Shown here one piece after another: positions 52,587 through 62,085 of a DNA stretch of 64,000 bases. Each line of letters starts with the position of its first letter. Positions within the stretch are counted from its first letter, which is position 1. The position numbers were made by a program, and so were the translations under genes. Under the pieces are notes generated by a model that searched no databases, was not told where the DNA came from, and saw only the letters and a list, made by a program, of their open reading frames with translations. The stretch covers positions 310,001-374,000 of the forward strand of contig NZ_VDUY01000005.1 in the NCBI RefSeq assembly GCF_008039575.1, written 5' to 3'. Source of the stretch: Zeimonas arvi. Its GTDB lineage: Bacteria > Pseudomonadota > Gammaproteobacteria > Burkholderiales > Burkholderiaceae_E.

Positions 52587-54083
52587 ATGAGCCCCGATCC
52601 TCTTCCCGCCTGCCTGCCTTTCGCGGCCCGCGGCGTGGCCCGACCGATCCGCGTCGCCGCTCGCGCCCGCGGCGCCTCCGCTGGCCTCGCTGCGCTCACC
52701 CTCGCCGCGCTGGCCTTGCTCGCCGGCTGCGCCACCATGGCCGCGCCGGACCGCGCGCTGCCCGAGACCCCGGTGCCGGCCGCCTGGTCCGAAGCCAGGG
52801 CCGCCGACACCGCCGAACCGTCGAGCGCGAGCCCGGCCGCCCGCGCCGCCGATCTCGCCCAGTGGTGGCGCAACTTCGACGATCCCGAGCTCGCGTCGCT
52901 GGTCGCGCGCGCGCTCGAGGTCAACACCAGCGTGCGCAGCGCCCAGGCCGCGCTGGCCCAGGCGCGCGCGGTGCGCGACGTGCAGGCAGCCGGCTTGCTG
53001 CCCTCGGTCGACGGCTCGGCCTCGGCGCAGCGCGCGCGGCCGGCCGGCGGCGACGCGTCCAACCGCTTCCAGGCCGGGCTCGACGCCAGCTGGGAGCTCG
53101 ACGTGTTCGGCCGCAACCGCGCCGCGCTCGAGGCCGCCGAGGCCGACGCCCGCGCCGCGCAGGCGGGCCTGGCCGACGTGCAGGTCTCGCTCGCCGCCGA
53201 GGTGGCGCTGGCCTATCTGGAGCTGCGCGGCCTGCAGGGCCGGCTCGAGATCGCGCGCCGCAATCTGGCCGCGCAGAACGAGACGCTGCAACTCGCGCAG
53301 TGGCGCGCCCAGGCGGGCCTGACCACCTCGGTCGAGGTCGAGCAGGCGCGCGCGGCCGCCGAGCAGACTGCCGCCCAGGTGCCGACGCTCGAGACCGGCA
53401 TCGCTCAGGCCCGCCACGCGCTGGCCGTGCTGACCGGGCAGGCGGCCGGCGCGTCGCAGCCCGCGCTCGAGGCCGCGCGCCCGGTGCCGCGGCCTGCCGC
53501 CGACCTCGCGCTTGCGATTCCGGCCGAAACGCTGCGCCAGCGCCCCGACGTGCGCCAGGCCGAGGAGCGGATCGCGGGGGCGCTGGCCCGCGTGTCGCAG
53601 GCTGACGCGGCCCGCTACCCCAGCTTCCGGCTGGGCGGGTCGATCGGCCTGAGCGCGCTCACGCTGAGCGGCCTCGGCGGCAGCGCGGCGATCGTCAATT
53701 CGCTGCTGGCCGGCCTGTCGATCCCGTTCTTCGACGGCGGCGCGCTGCAGGCCCAGGTCCGCGCGCAGGAGGCCGCGCTCGAACAGGCGCGCGTCGGCTA
53801 CCAGGCCACGGTGCTGAACGCCTTGAAGGAGGTCGAGGACGCACTGGTCGCGCTGCGCGGCGATCGCGAGCGGCTCGCCCGCCTGCAGAACGCGGCCGAT
53901 GCCGCCGCCAACGCGGCGCTGCTCGCGCAGAACCGCTACGCCAGCGGCCTGATCGACTTCCAGGTCGTGCTCGACACCCAGCGCACGCTGCTCAACACCC
54001 AGGACAGCGTGGCCAGCACGCTCGCCAACGTCAGCGCCGATCACGTGCGCCTGTACAAGGCGCTCGGCGGAGGATGGAAATGA
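52587..54083 (+). CDS. NodT-family outer-membrane efflux lipoprotein (TolC-like)
   Basis: Outer-membrane channel of 498 residues. The signal peptide has a lipobox LLAGC (Cys about 50, after a rather long Ala/Arg-rich leader). Two repeated outer-membrane-efflux (OEP) halves follow, with WWRNFDDPELASLVARAL (starting about residue 93) and LRQRPDVRQAEERIAGA as diagnostic motifs, and long coiled-coil helices. It should form the exit duct of a tripartite pump with the MacA- and MacB-like proteins encoded directly downstream. The 3' end overlaps the next gene by 10 bases. Confidence 0.91.
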   Translation: MSPDPLPACLPFAARGVARPIRVAARARGASAGLAALTLAALALLAGCATMAAPDRALPETPVPAAWSEARAADTAEPSSASPAARAADLAQWWRNFDDPELASLVARALEVNTSVRSAQAALAQARAVRDVQAAGLLPSVDGSASAQRARPAGGDASNRFQAGLDASWELDVFGRNRAALEAAEADARAAQAGLADVQVSLAAEVALAYLELRGLQGRLEIARRNLAAQNETLQLAQWRAQAGLTTSVEVEQARAAAEQTAAQVPTLETGIAQARHALAVLTGQAAGASQPALEAARPVPRPAADLALAIPAETLRQRPDVRQAEERIAGALARVSQADAARYPSFRLGGSIGLSALTLSGLGGSAAIVNSLLAGLSIPFFDGGALQAQVRAQEAALEQARVGYQATVLNALKEVEDALVALRGDRERLARLQNAADAAANAALLAQNRYASGLIDFQVVLDTQRTLLNTQDSVASTLANVSADHVRLYKALGGGWK

Positions 54084-55371
54084 ACACGAAGGTGGACGAG
54101 CTTCTCGAAGGCGCGAGCCCGCGCTGGTGGAAGCGGTCTGCGCTGTGGATCGCGCTCTTGCTGCTGGCCGCGGCCGCCGGCGGCGCCTGGTGGTGGATGG
54201 GCCGCCAGCAGACCGCGGCCGCACCCCGCTTCGTGACCGAGGAAGCGCGCCTGGGCGACCTGACCCTCACCGTGACCGCCAACGGCAAGCTGCAGGCTAC
54301 GCGCACGGTGAACATCGGCAGCGAGCTGTCGGGCACGGTGCGCAAGGTGCACGTCGACGTCAACGACCGGGTCAAGCAGGGCCAGGTGCTGGTCGAGCTC
54401 GACACGGCCAAGCTTTCCGCCCAGGTGTCGCGCTCGCGTGCCTCGCTGGCCGCTGCGCAGGCCCGGGTCGCGCAGACCACTGCCACGGTCAAGGAATCCG
54501 AGGCGAGCCTCAAGCGCCTGCAGGAGGTCGCCCGCCTGTCCGGCGGCAAGGTGCCCTCGGCCGCCGAGCTCGACGCCGCGCGCGCTGCGCTGGCCCGCGC
54601 CCGCGCCGACGAGAACAGCGCCCGCGCCAACGTGCAGGACGCGAAGGCCGCGCTGTCCACCGACGAGACCAACCTGTCCAAGGCCGCGATCAAGTCGCCG
54701 ATCGACGGCATGGTGCTCTCGCGCACGGTGGAGCCCGGCAACGCGGTGGCGGCCACGCTGCAGGCGGTCACGCTGATGAGCATCGCCGAGGACCTGACCC
54801 GCCTGCTGGTCGAGGTCAGCGTCGACGAGGCCGACGTGGGCGCGGTGCAGATCGGCCAGAAGGGGAGCTTCACCGTGAGCGCCTATCCGCAGCGGCGCTA
54901 CCCGGCCACCGTGGCCCGTGTGGCCTACGGCTCCACGCTCACCGAGAACGTGGTCACCTACGCCACCCGGCTCGAGGTCGACAACGCCGACCTGAGCCTG
55001 CGCCCCGGCATGACCGTCTCCGCGACGATCACCGCCGCCGAACGGCAGGGCGTGCTGCTGGTGCCGAACACCGCGCTGCGCTTCAACCCGGCGCAGGCCG
55101 GCAACGGCGCCGCGGGCGGCCAGGCTTCTTCGGGCGGCGGGATCGTGTCGAAGCTGGTGCCGCGCATGCCACGCACAGGCAGCCGCGGGGCGCGCCCCGA
55201 CGCATCCGCGGGCGGCGCCCGCCAGGTGTGGGTGCTGCGCGACGGCGCGCCGCAACGCGTGACGGTCGTGCCCGGCATCACCGACGGGCGCATGACCGAG
55301 ATCACCGGCGGCGAGCTGCAGCCCGGCATGGCGGTCATCGTCGCCCAGCTGGCAGGCGGGGCGGCGAAGTG

Positions 55372-55372
<1 letters not shown>
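54074..55372 (+). CDS. macA: MacA-like periplasmic adaptor (membrane-fusion) protein
   Basis: Adaptor protein of 432 residues. One N-terminal membrane helix (about 22-42), the barrel-sandwich LTVTANGKLQATRTVNIGSE, a long alpha-hairpin (about 115-205) and the returning lipoyl half AAIKSPIDGMVLSRTVEPGN, then beta-barrel and membrane-proximal domains. It links MacB to the NodT-like channel. A Gly/Ser-rich insert with many Arg (about 335-380) interrupts the last domain. The start is 54074 or the ATG at 54080. Its stop overlaps the MacB-ATPase ATG by one base. Confidence 0.9.
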
Positions 55373-56225
<853 letters not shown>

Positions 56226-56226
<1 letters not shown>

Positions 56227-57434
56227 TGCTGTTCAACACGCTGCTGCTCGCCCTGCGCTCGATCCGGCGCAATCTGCTCCGGTCCTTCCTGACCATCCTG
56301 GGCATCGTGATCGGCGTGGGCGCGGTCATCACCATGGTCACGCTCGGCAACGGCGCCACGATGGCGGTGCAGAACCAGATCTCCAGCCTGGGCACCAACC
56401 TGTTGATGATCCGCCCCGGCCAGCGGCTGGGGCCCGGCATGGGCGGGACCTCGGCGCCGGCCTTCAAGGAGGCCGACGCCGAGGCCGTGGCCACGCAGAT
56501 CGGCGGCGTGCAGGCGGTGGCGCCCGAGGCGCGCGCGAGCGCCACCGTGGTGGCCGGCGGCAACAACTGGACCACCAACGTCACCGGCAGCACCAACACC
56601 TGGCTTCAGACCGGCAACTGGCGGCTCGCGTCGGGGCGGGCGTTCACGCCCGAGGAGCTGCGGGCCGGCGCGGCCGTGTGCATCCTCGGCAACACGATCC
56701 GGCGCGAGCTCTTCGGCGGTCGCGATGCGGTGGGCGAGATGCTGCGCGTCAAGCAGTTCTCCTGCCAGGTCGTCGGCCTGCTGGCCGCCAAGGGGCAGGG
56801 CGCCATGGGCAACGACCAGGACGACCTGGTGCTGGTGCCGCTGTCCACGCTGCAGCGGCGCGTGACCGGCAACACCCGCGTATCGACCTTGCTGGTGTCG
56901 ATGAAGGACGGCAGCGACCCCGCGAGCGTCAAGGCCGGCCTGCGCCAGCTGCTGCGCGAGCGGCGCAAGCTCGCGTCGACCGACGACGACAACTTCAACG
57001 TCCTCGACACCCAGCAGCTCGCCGACACGCTGTCGGGCACCACCCGGGTGATGACGATGCTGCTCGGCGCGGTGGCGGCGGTGAGCCTGCTGGTGGGCGG
57101 CATCGGCATCATGAACATCATGCTGGTCAGCGTCACCGAGCGCACCCGCGAGATCGGCCTGCGCCTGGCCATCGGCGCGCTCGAGCGCGAGGTGCTGCTG
57201 CAGTTCCTGATCGAGGCGGTGGTGCTGGCCGCCTTCGGCGGCCTGGTCGGCGTGGTGCTGGCCGCGGGCGCGTCGGTGGTGCTGGCGCGCCTGATGGACG
57301 TGCCCTTCCTGTTCGATCCCACCGTGAACCTGGCGTCTTTCCTGTTCGCGGCGGCGATCGGCGTGGTCTTCGGCTACTTCCCGGCGCGGCGAGCGGCGCG
57401 GATGAAACCGATCGACGCGTTGCGGCACGAATAG
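56226..57434 (+). CDS. MacB-like ABC transporter permease
   Basis: Inner-membrane protein of 402 residues. The first helix (about 17-40, LRSFLTILGIVIGVGAVITM) is followed by a large periplasmic MacB core domain (about 45-255) and three C-terminal helices (FtsX domain, about 275-390) with VGGIGIMNIMLVSVTERTRE, the diagnostic motif. With the separate ATPase, adaptor and channel it completes a tripartite pump. It may export a macrolide, peptide or siderophore; not readable. Confidence 0.92.
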
Positions 57435-57451
57435 CATTGCGTGAAACGCCT

Positions 57452-57495
57452 TGCCAAGTTGCATGTCCTTGCATAAAGTCTGTACATGTACAGAA
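57452..57495 (+). promoter_or_regulatory. Promoter with 16-base palindromic operator for the RHH/VapC pair
   Basis: TTGCCA (57452-57457) and TAAAGT (57475-57480) are 17 bases apart and form a good sigma70-type promoter. The perfect palindrome TCTGTACATGTACAGA covers 57480-57495, where transcription would start. Ribbon-helix-helix antitoxins bind such palindromes and repress their own operon, so autoregulation is likely. Binding is inferred. Confidence 0.7.
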
Positions 57496-57512
57496 TCCGA
57501 CAGAGGCCGGCC

Positions 57513-57851
57513 ATGCCGCAGATCAACCTCCACGTTACGCCCGACTTCGAGGCGGCGCTCGACGCCTTGGTGAAGGGCAAGCATCTGCCCAGCAAGTCGG
57601 AGGCCATCCGCTATGCGGTGCAGGAGGCAGCCGCGCCCTATCTTGCCGTGCCCAGGCGCGACTTCTCGCTTCTCGAGGGTCTTCTGGATCGTCACCGTGA
57701 GAGTGGCGCGAAACATCGTCCGGTTGCCGAACTCGAGCGGGAGCTCGATACGGAGATGGAGCAAGCACTCCATACCCCCAAGGTGCGTCCAGGGCGAGGC
57801 GGCTCGGTAGAAGGCGGCGCCGCGCGTGCGAGAAGAAAGGCGCGTGCGTGA
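57513..57851 (+). CDS. Ribbon-helix-helix (CopG-type) antitoxin
   Basis: Antitoxin of 112 residues. The N-terminal strand PQINLHVT and helices DFEAALDALVKG and SKSEAIRYAVQEAA form the ribbon-helix-helix DNA-binding domain (2-45). The charged C-terminal half should bind the toxin, ending in a basic tail. ATG 57513 is chosen because the strand of the fold starts there. Its stop overlaps the toxin GTG (GTGA). Control is probably by the palindrome just upstream. Confidence 0.85.
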   Translation: MPQINLHVTPDFEAALDALVKGKHLPSKSEAIRYAVQEAAAPYLAVPRRDFSLLEGLLDRHRESGAKHRPVAELERELDTEMEQALHTPKVRPGRGGSVEGGAARARRKARA

Positions 57852-58288
57852 TCGTCGACACCTCGATCATCGTTGCCCTCGCGGCCCGGGAGGCAAGTTG
57901 CGTCTGGATACACAGGGCGTTCGAAGCGCATCCGCATGAGCGACTTCGGATGTCCTGGGTCAACATCGCAGAGGCCGGAATGGTTCTCGAGCGCGCAACG
58001 GGAGGCGCCTCGGTCGAACTCGAAGGGGCACTGAGAGCGCTTGGAGTCGAGGCGCTCGAGGTCGATTTTCAGATCCTCGGCGCGGCGATCGGGGCGCGTT
58101 CGCGATTCCCCCTCAATTTCGGTGACTGCTTCGCCTACGCTCACGCTTCACTGCGCCGCGAGCCGCTGATGACGCTGGACGAGGACTTTCTCTCATCCGA
58201 TCTCCAGACCGTCGTGCATCCTAAGCGCTGGCCCGTCGCCGAACGCGTGTCGGCTCGGAAGCCGGCTCGGCGAAAGCTCCCTCGCTGA
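57848..58288 (+). CDS. vapC: VapC-family PIN-domain toxin
   Basis: PIN-domain RNase toxin of 146 residues with catalytic positions D4 (MIVDTSIIVALA), E42 (NIAEAGMV), D93 (LNFGDCFAYAHA) and D111 or D113 (TLDEDF). GTG start overlaps the antitoxin stop. The last 68 bases overlap, on the opposite strand, the 3' end of a LysR regulator gene. The terminal about 15 residues are basic and are not part of the PIN fold. Confidence 0.88.
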   Translation: MIVDTSIIVALAAREASCVWIHRAFEAHPHERLRMSWVNIAEAGMVLERATGGASVELEGALRALGVEALEVDFQILGAAIGARSRFPLNFGDCFAYAHASLRREPLMTLDEDFLSSDLQTVVHPKRWPVAERVSARKPARRKLPR

Positions 58289-59156
58289 GCACCTCCACCA
58301 GCGCACTCGCCGCCACCGAAAGACTGCGTCCCGCCCGAGTCACGATCCCCATCGTCCGCTCCACCCGCGGCCGCACGATCGGCACTTCGGCCAGATCGGC
58401 GAAGCGCAGCAGCGGCGTGGTCAGCGAGGGCAGGGCGGCCACGCCCAGGCCCTCGCGAACCAGCGCGCCCACCGTGGCCAGGTGCTCCACGTCGTATTCG
58501 TTGCGCAGCGCGATGCCGGCCTGGGCGCAGGCCGCGTCGATGTGCTGGCGCACGCTCGAGGTCCGGGCCATGCCCACGATCGGGTAGCGCACCACCTGCG
58601 TCCAGCTCACCTGCTTGCGGGCCGCGAGCTCGTGGTCGCGCGGGCACAGCATCACGAATCGGTCCACGATCAGCGGCCGGAAGGCCAGCCCGCGCCCGGC
58701 CTGCGGGGTCACGGTCAGGGCGAAGTCCGCCGCGCCGCTCTGCACCAGTTCCTGGATCTCGTCGTTCAGGGTGTCGCGCAGCGTCACGTCGATGCCGGGG
58801 TGCATCGCCTTCAGGCGGGCCAGCGCCGGCGGCAGCGTGACCGCCGCCAGCGAGGGCAGCGCGGCCACCACCACCCGGCCGCGGCGGCGGGCCAGGTAGT
58901 CGCGCAGGTCGCCGGTCACCGCTTCGAACTCGTCGATCAGCCGCGCCGACAGCCGCAGCAGCTCCTGCCCTTCGGGGGTGAGTGCAATGCGCCGCGTGGT
59001 GCGGTCGAACAGCCGCACCTCGAGCGTCTCCTCGAGCTTGCGGATCGCCGCGCTCAGCGCGGGCTGCGACAGGTGCAGCCGCAGCGCCGCCTCGCTGAAG
59101 CTGCCGGCTTCGGCGACGGTGCGGAACAGCTGCATCTGCCGGATGCTCAGGTGCAT
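58221..59156 (-). CDS. LysR-family transcriptional regulator
   Basis: Regulator of 311 residues. Winged helix-turn-helix at about 1-62 (MHLSIRQMQLFRTVAEAGSF then SEAALRLHLSQPALSAAIRK), effector domain about 92-295. It is divergent from the atuA-like/TRAP operon and is its probable regulator. A 17-base palindrome covers its start codon. The 3' end overlaps the vapC gene by 68 bases; the last about 20 residues (with PTRVRRRASA) may be dispensable. Confidence 0.92.
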   Translation of the reverse strand: MHLSIRQMQLFRTVAEAGSFSEAALRLHLSQPALSAAIRKLEETLEVRLFDRTTRRIALTPEGQELLRLSARLIDEFEAVTGDLRDYLARRRGRVVVAALPSLAAVTLPPALARLKAMHPGIDVTLRDTLNDEIQELVQSGAADFALTVTPQAGRGLAFRPLIVDRFVMLCPRDHELAARKQVSWTQVVRYPIVGMARTSSVRQHIDAACAQAGIALRNEYDVEHLATVGALVREGLGVAALPSLTTPLLRFADLAEVPIVRPRVERTMGIVTRAGRSLSVAASALVEVLSEGAFAEPASEPTRVRRRASA

Positions 59157-59170
59157 AAACGCCGTTTATG
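59154..59170. promoter_or_regulatory. Palindrome at the LysR start codon, probable operator
   Basis: CATAAACGCCGTTTATG (17 bases, perfect arms of 8 around a central C) includes the LysR ATG on the minus strand. It contains a T-N11-A motif of the LysR type, in an AT-rich patch. It probably serves autoregulation and control of the divergent operon starting at 59261. Confidence 0.65.
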
Positions 59171-59260
59171 AATCGATCGGATAAATCAGTTTGCCAGAAC
59201 GGCGCCTGCTGAGGCAGTCTGGCGCCGACGAGTCCAGAACAACGACAGAGGAGACGAAAC

Positions 59261-60685
59261 GTGCCGAATCAGGGTGCAATCGGCGCCCACGACACGGTCA
59301 GGGTCGGCTGCGGCGCCGGTTTCTCGGGAGACCGGCTCGACGCGCCGCTGCCGGTGGTGCGCAGCCTGATCGCGTCGGGCGGCCCGGCGGCCATCATGTT
59401 CGAGACGCTCGGCGAGCGCACGCTGGCGCTGGCCCAGCTCGCGCGCCTCGAGAACCCCGATCACGGCTACGAGCCGCTGCTCGAGCGCATGCTCGAGCCC
59501 ATCCTGGAACCCTGCCTGGCGCACGGCATCCGCATTCTCGGCAACTTCGGCCAGGCCAATCCCCGCGCGGCGGCCCGCGCGATCCGCGCGCTGGGCAAGC
59601 GGCTGGGCTGCCGGCCGATGAGGATCGCGGTCGTCACCGGCGACGACCTGGTCGCCAGCGGCGCCGTCTCCGGCCTGGAGGACGGGCACGGCACTCCCCT
59701 GCCGCTGGGCAACGTGATCTGCGCCAATGCCTACCTCGGCGCCGCGCCCCTGGTCGAGGCGCTGGCCGCCGGCGCGGACGTGGTGGTCACCGGCCGCGTG
59801 GCCGACCCCTCGCTCGCGCTGGCGCCCTTCGCGCACTTCCACGGCTGGTCGCTCGACGACCCGATGATGGCCGCCGCCGGCACCGCCGCCGGCCATCTGC
59901 TCGAGTGCGGCGCCCAGGTCACCGGCGGCTACTACGCCGACCCCGGCTTCAAGGACGTGCCCCACCCCGAGCGCATCGCTTACCCGGTGGTGGCCATGCA
60001 GGCCGACGGACGCTTCGTGGTCGGCAAGGGCGACGACATCGGCGGACTGGTGAATCGCCACACCGTCACCGAGCAACTGCTCTACGAGATCCACGACCCT
60101 TCCAGCTACCTGACCCCCGACGTCACGCTGGACATCACCGAAGTGGCGCTTTCAGAGATCGGATCCGACCAGGTGCGCGTCGAGGGCGCCCGCGGCCGCG
60201 AGAAGCCGCGAACGCTCAAGGTCACCGTCGGCCACGAGGCGGGCTGGTTCGGCGAAGCCGAGATCTCCTACGCCGGGCCCAACGCGCTGGACCGCGCGCG
60301 CCTCGCGCTCGACGTGGTCCGCAAGCGGCTGCCCTCGGACATCCGGATGCGCGGCGACCTGATCGGCGTGGCCAGCGTGTTCAACGACGACGACGGCGCA
60401 TGGCTCGCGGCCCGCGGCGGCGATGCCACGCTCTCGCGCCGCGGCGATGCCGGCGCCGCTGCCGGCGCCGCGTCGCGCCTTCTGCAGGACGTCCGCCTGC
60501 GGATCGCGATCAGCGCCCCCGACCGCGCGACCGCCGCCCGCGCCCCCGAGGAAGTGCTCGCGCTCTACTGCGCGGGGCCTGCCGGCGGCGGCGGCATCCG
60601 CAGCAGCCTGCGCCGCCGCATCTCCACCACTTCGGGCTACATCCGCCGAGAGTTGGTGCGGCACACGGTGGAGTTCGTCGAATGA
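59261..60685 (+). CDS. AtuA-like protein (DUF1446), N-terminal domain type
   Basis: Protein of 474 residues of the AtuA/DUF1446 family, first linked to acyclic terpene use. It has VRVGCGAGFSGDRLDAP at the start, NFGQANPRAAARAI, a GNVICANAYLGAAPLVEAL segment and VVTGRVADPSLALAPF, all typical. The biochemical role is unresolved. It lacks the usual C-terminal ferredoxin-fold part, which is encoded by the next gene; ATGA overlap links them. An Ala/Gly-rich loop lies near 400-412. Upstream is the LysR gene, downstream a TAXI-TRAP transporter. Confidence 0.87.
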   Translation: MPNQGAIGAHDTVRVGCGAGFSGDRLDAPLPVVRSLIASGGPAAIMFETLGERTLALAQLARLENPDHGYEPLLERMLEPILEPCLAHGIRILGNFGQANPRAAARAIRALGKRLGCRPMRIAVVTGDDLVASGAVSGLEDGHGTPLPLGNVICANAYLGAAPLVEALAAGADVVVTGRVADPSLALAPFAHFHGWSLDDPMMAAAGTAAGHLLECGAQVTGGYYADPGFKDVPHPERIAYPVVAMQADGRFVVGKGDDIGGLVNRHTVTEQLLYEIHDPSSYLTPDVTLDITEVALSEIGSDQVRVEGARGREKPRTLKVTVGHEAGWFGEAEISYAGPNALDRARLALDVVRKRLPSDIRMRGDLIGVASVFNDDDGAWLAARGGDATLSRRGDAGAAAGAASRLLQDVRLRIAISAPDRATAARAPEEVLALYCAGPAGGGGIRSSLRRRISTTSGYIRRELVRHTVEFVE

Positions 60686-61074
60686 ACGATTTCGTGGAAG
60701 TGCCGTTGCACCGGATCGCCCACGCCCGCGCCGGCGACAAGGGAGACCGCCTGAACGTGAGCGTGATCGTCTACCGCGAAGCGGACTTTCCGCTGATTCG
60801 CGAGCAGCTCACCGGCGAGCGCGTGCATGCGCTCTTCGCCCACCGGGGCGCCACCCGGGTGCAGCGCTACGAATTGCCGCGCCTGTGGGCGCTGAACTTC
60901 GTGATCGACGACGTGCTCGAAGGCGGCGTGAACGACGCGCTGAACCTCGACGGGCACGGCAAGACCCATTCGTTCCTGGTGCTGTCGCTGCCGGTGCGGA
61001 TTCCGCGCGCCCGCCTCGACGACACCGACACCCGTCACACCTCACGCAAGCAAAAGGAAGGAACCGGAGCATGA
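60682..61074 (+). CDS. AtuA-like C-terminal (ferredoxin-fold) protein
   Basis: Protein of 130 residues matching the C-terminal part of AtuA proteins: VPLHRIAHARAGDKGDRLNV, RYELPRLWALNFVIDDVLEG and LDGHGKTHSFLVL. It probably pairs with the AtuA-like product encoded just upstream, as subunits of one complex. The last about 15 residues are polar and are not part of the fold. Its stop overlaps the start of the TAXI binding protein gene (ATGA). Confidence 0.82.
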   Translation: MNDFVEVPLHRIAHARAGDKGDRLNVSVIVYREADFPLIREQLTGERVHALFAHRGATRVQRYELPRLWALNFVIDDVLEGGVNDALNLDGHGKTHSFLVLSLPVRIPRARLDDTDTRHTSRKQKEGTGA

Positions 61075-62036
61075 AACGCAAACTCGTCGCGGCCCTGGCC
61101 GCCTGCGCCACCGTCGCCCTCGCCACCCCGGCGCTGGCCAAGGACAAGATCCTGATCGGCTCCACCTCGGCCTCGTCCAGCCAGTACGGCTATTTCGTGG
61201 CGCTGTCGCAGCTGATCAACGCCAAGGTGCCCAACGTGGAGAGCTCGGTCGTGGAGACCGGCGCGACCGTCGACAACCTGCGCCGCATGGACCGCAAGCA
61301 GGTCGACCTGGGCCTGGTCACCACCAACGTCAGCTATCACGCCTACGTGGGCCAGCAGGCCTTCGAAGGCAAGAAGGTCGACAACCGGCTGATGTTCGTC
61401 TACTCGCCGGCCCCGCAGAACGTGGTCGTGCGTGCCGACAGCAAGGTGAGCACGCTGGCAGAGCTCGCCGGCAAGCGCTTCAACCCGGGCCTGAAGGGCT
61501 CGGCCACCGAGAAGACGGCCGAGGCGGTGTTCAAGACCCTGGGCATCGCGCCCGACTGGGTGCGTGGCTCGACCACCGACATCGTCAACTCGATCAAGGA
61601 CAACCGGGTGATCGGCTACGTGAAGTCCGGCGCCGGCAACAAGCTCGACGGCTCCTCGCTCGACATCGCGACCTTCACGCCGGTCAAGGTGCTCGGCCTC
61701 GATGACGCGCAGAAGAAGCTGCTCCGGGACAAGATGCCCGACATCGCGGTGGTCGACATCCCGGCCGGCGCCGCCGACGGGATTCCGGCCTACAGCACCT
61801 GGAGCTTCGGCCTGGCCGTCTCGGCCCGCCCCGACCTGTCCGAGGAGATGGCTTACCAGATCGCCAAGGCGGTGTTCGAGGACAAGACCGTGCAGGTCGG
61901 CGCGCTGTCGAGCCTGAAGGGCATCGACATCATGAAGCTCACGCTCGAGCAGGGCACGATCCCGCTGCACCCGGGTGTGGCGCGCTACATCAAGGAGAAG
62001 GGCGTCGAGATCCCGGCCAAGCTGATGCCGAAGTGA
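61071..62036 (+). CDS. TAXI-family TRAP transporter solute-binding protein
   Basis: Periplasmic binding protein of 321 residues. Signal peptide 1-23 (cleavage after ALA). The TAXI pattern is visible: ILIGSTSASSSQYGYFVALS at the N-terminus, VVETGATVDNLRRMDRKQVDLGLV, and ELAGKRFNPGLKGSATEKTAEAV-like residues in the middle. It delivers an organic acid to the fused TRAP permease encoded downstream. GGAGC precedes the ATG. Confidence 0.93.
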   Translation: MKRKLVAALAACATVALATPALAKDKILIGSTSASSSQYGYFVALSQLINAKVPNVESSVVETGATVDNLRRMDRKQVDLGLVTTNVSYHAYVGQQAFEGKKVDNRLMFVYSPAPQNVVVRADSKVSTLAELAGKRFNPGLKGSATEKTAEAVFKTLGIAPDWVRGSTTDIVNSIKDNRVIGYVKSGAGNKLDGSSLDIATFTPVKVLGLDDAQKKLLRDKMPDIAVVDIPAGAADGIPAYSTWSFGLAVSARPDLSEEMAYQIAKAVFEDKTVQVGALSSLKGIDIMKLTLEQGTIPLHPGVARYIKEKGVEIPAKLMPK

Positions 62037-62085
62037 TCGGCACCCGCCACGAAGACTCGCGCCAACCGATCCGCGACACCGAAGC

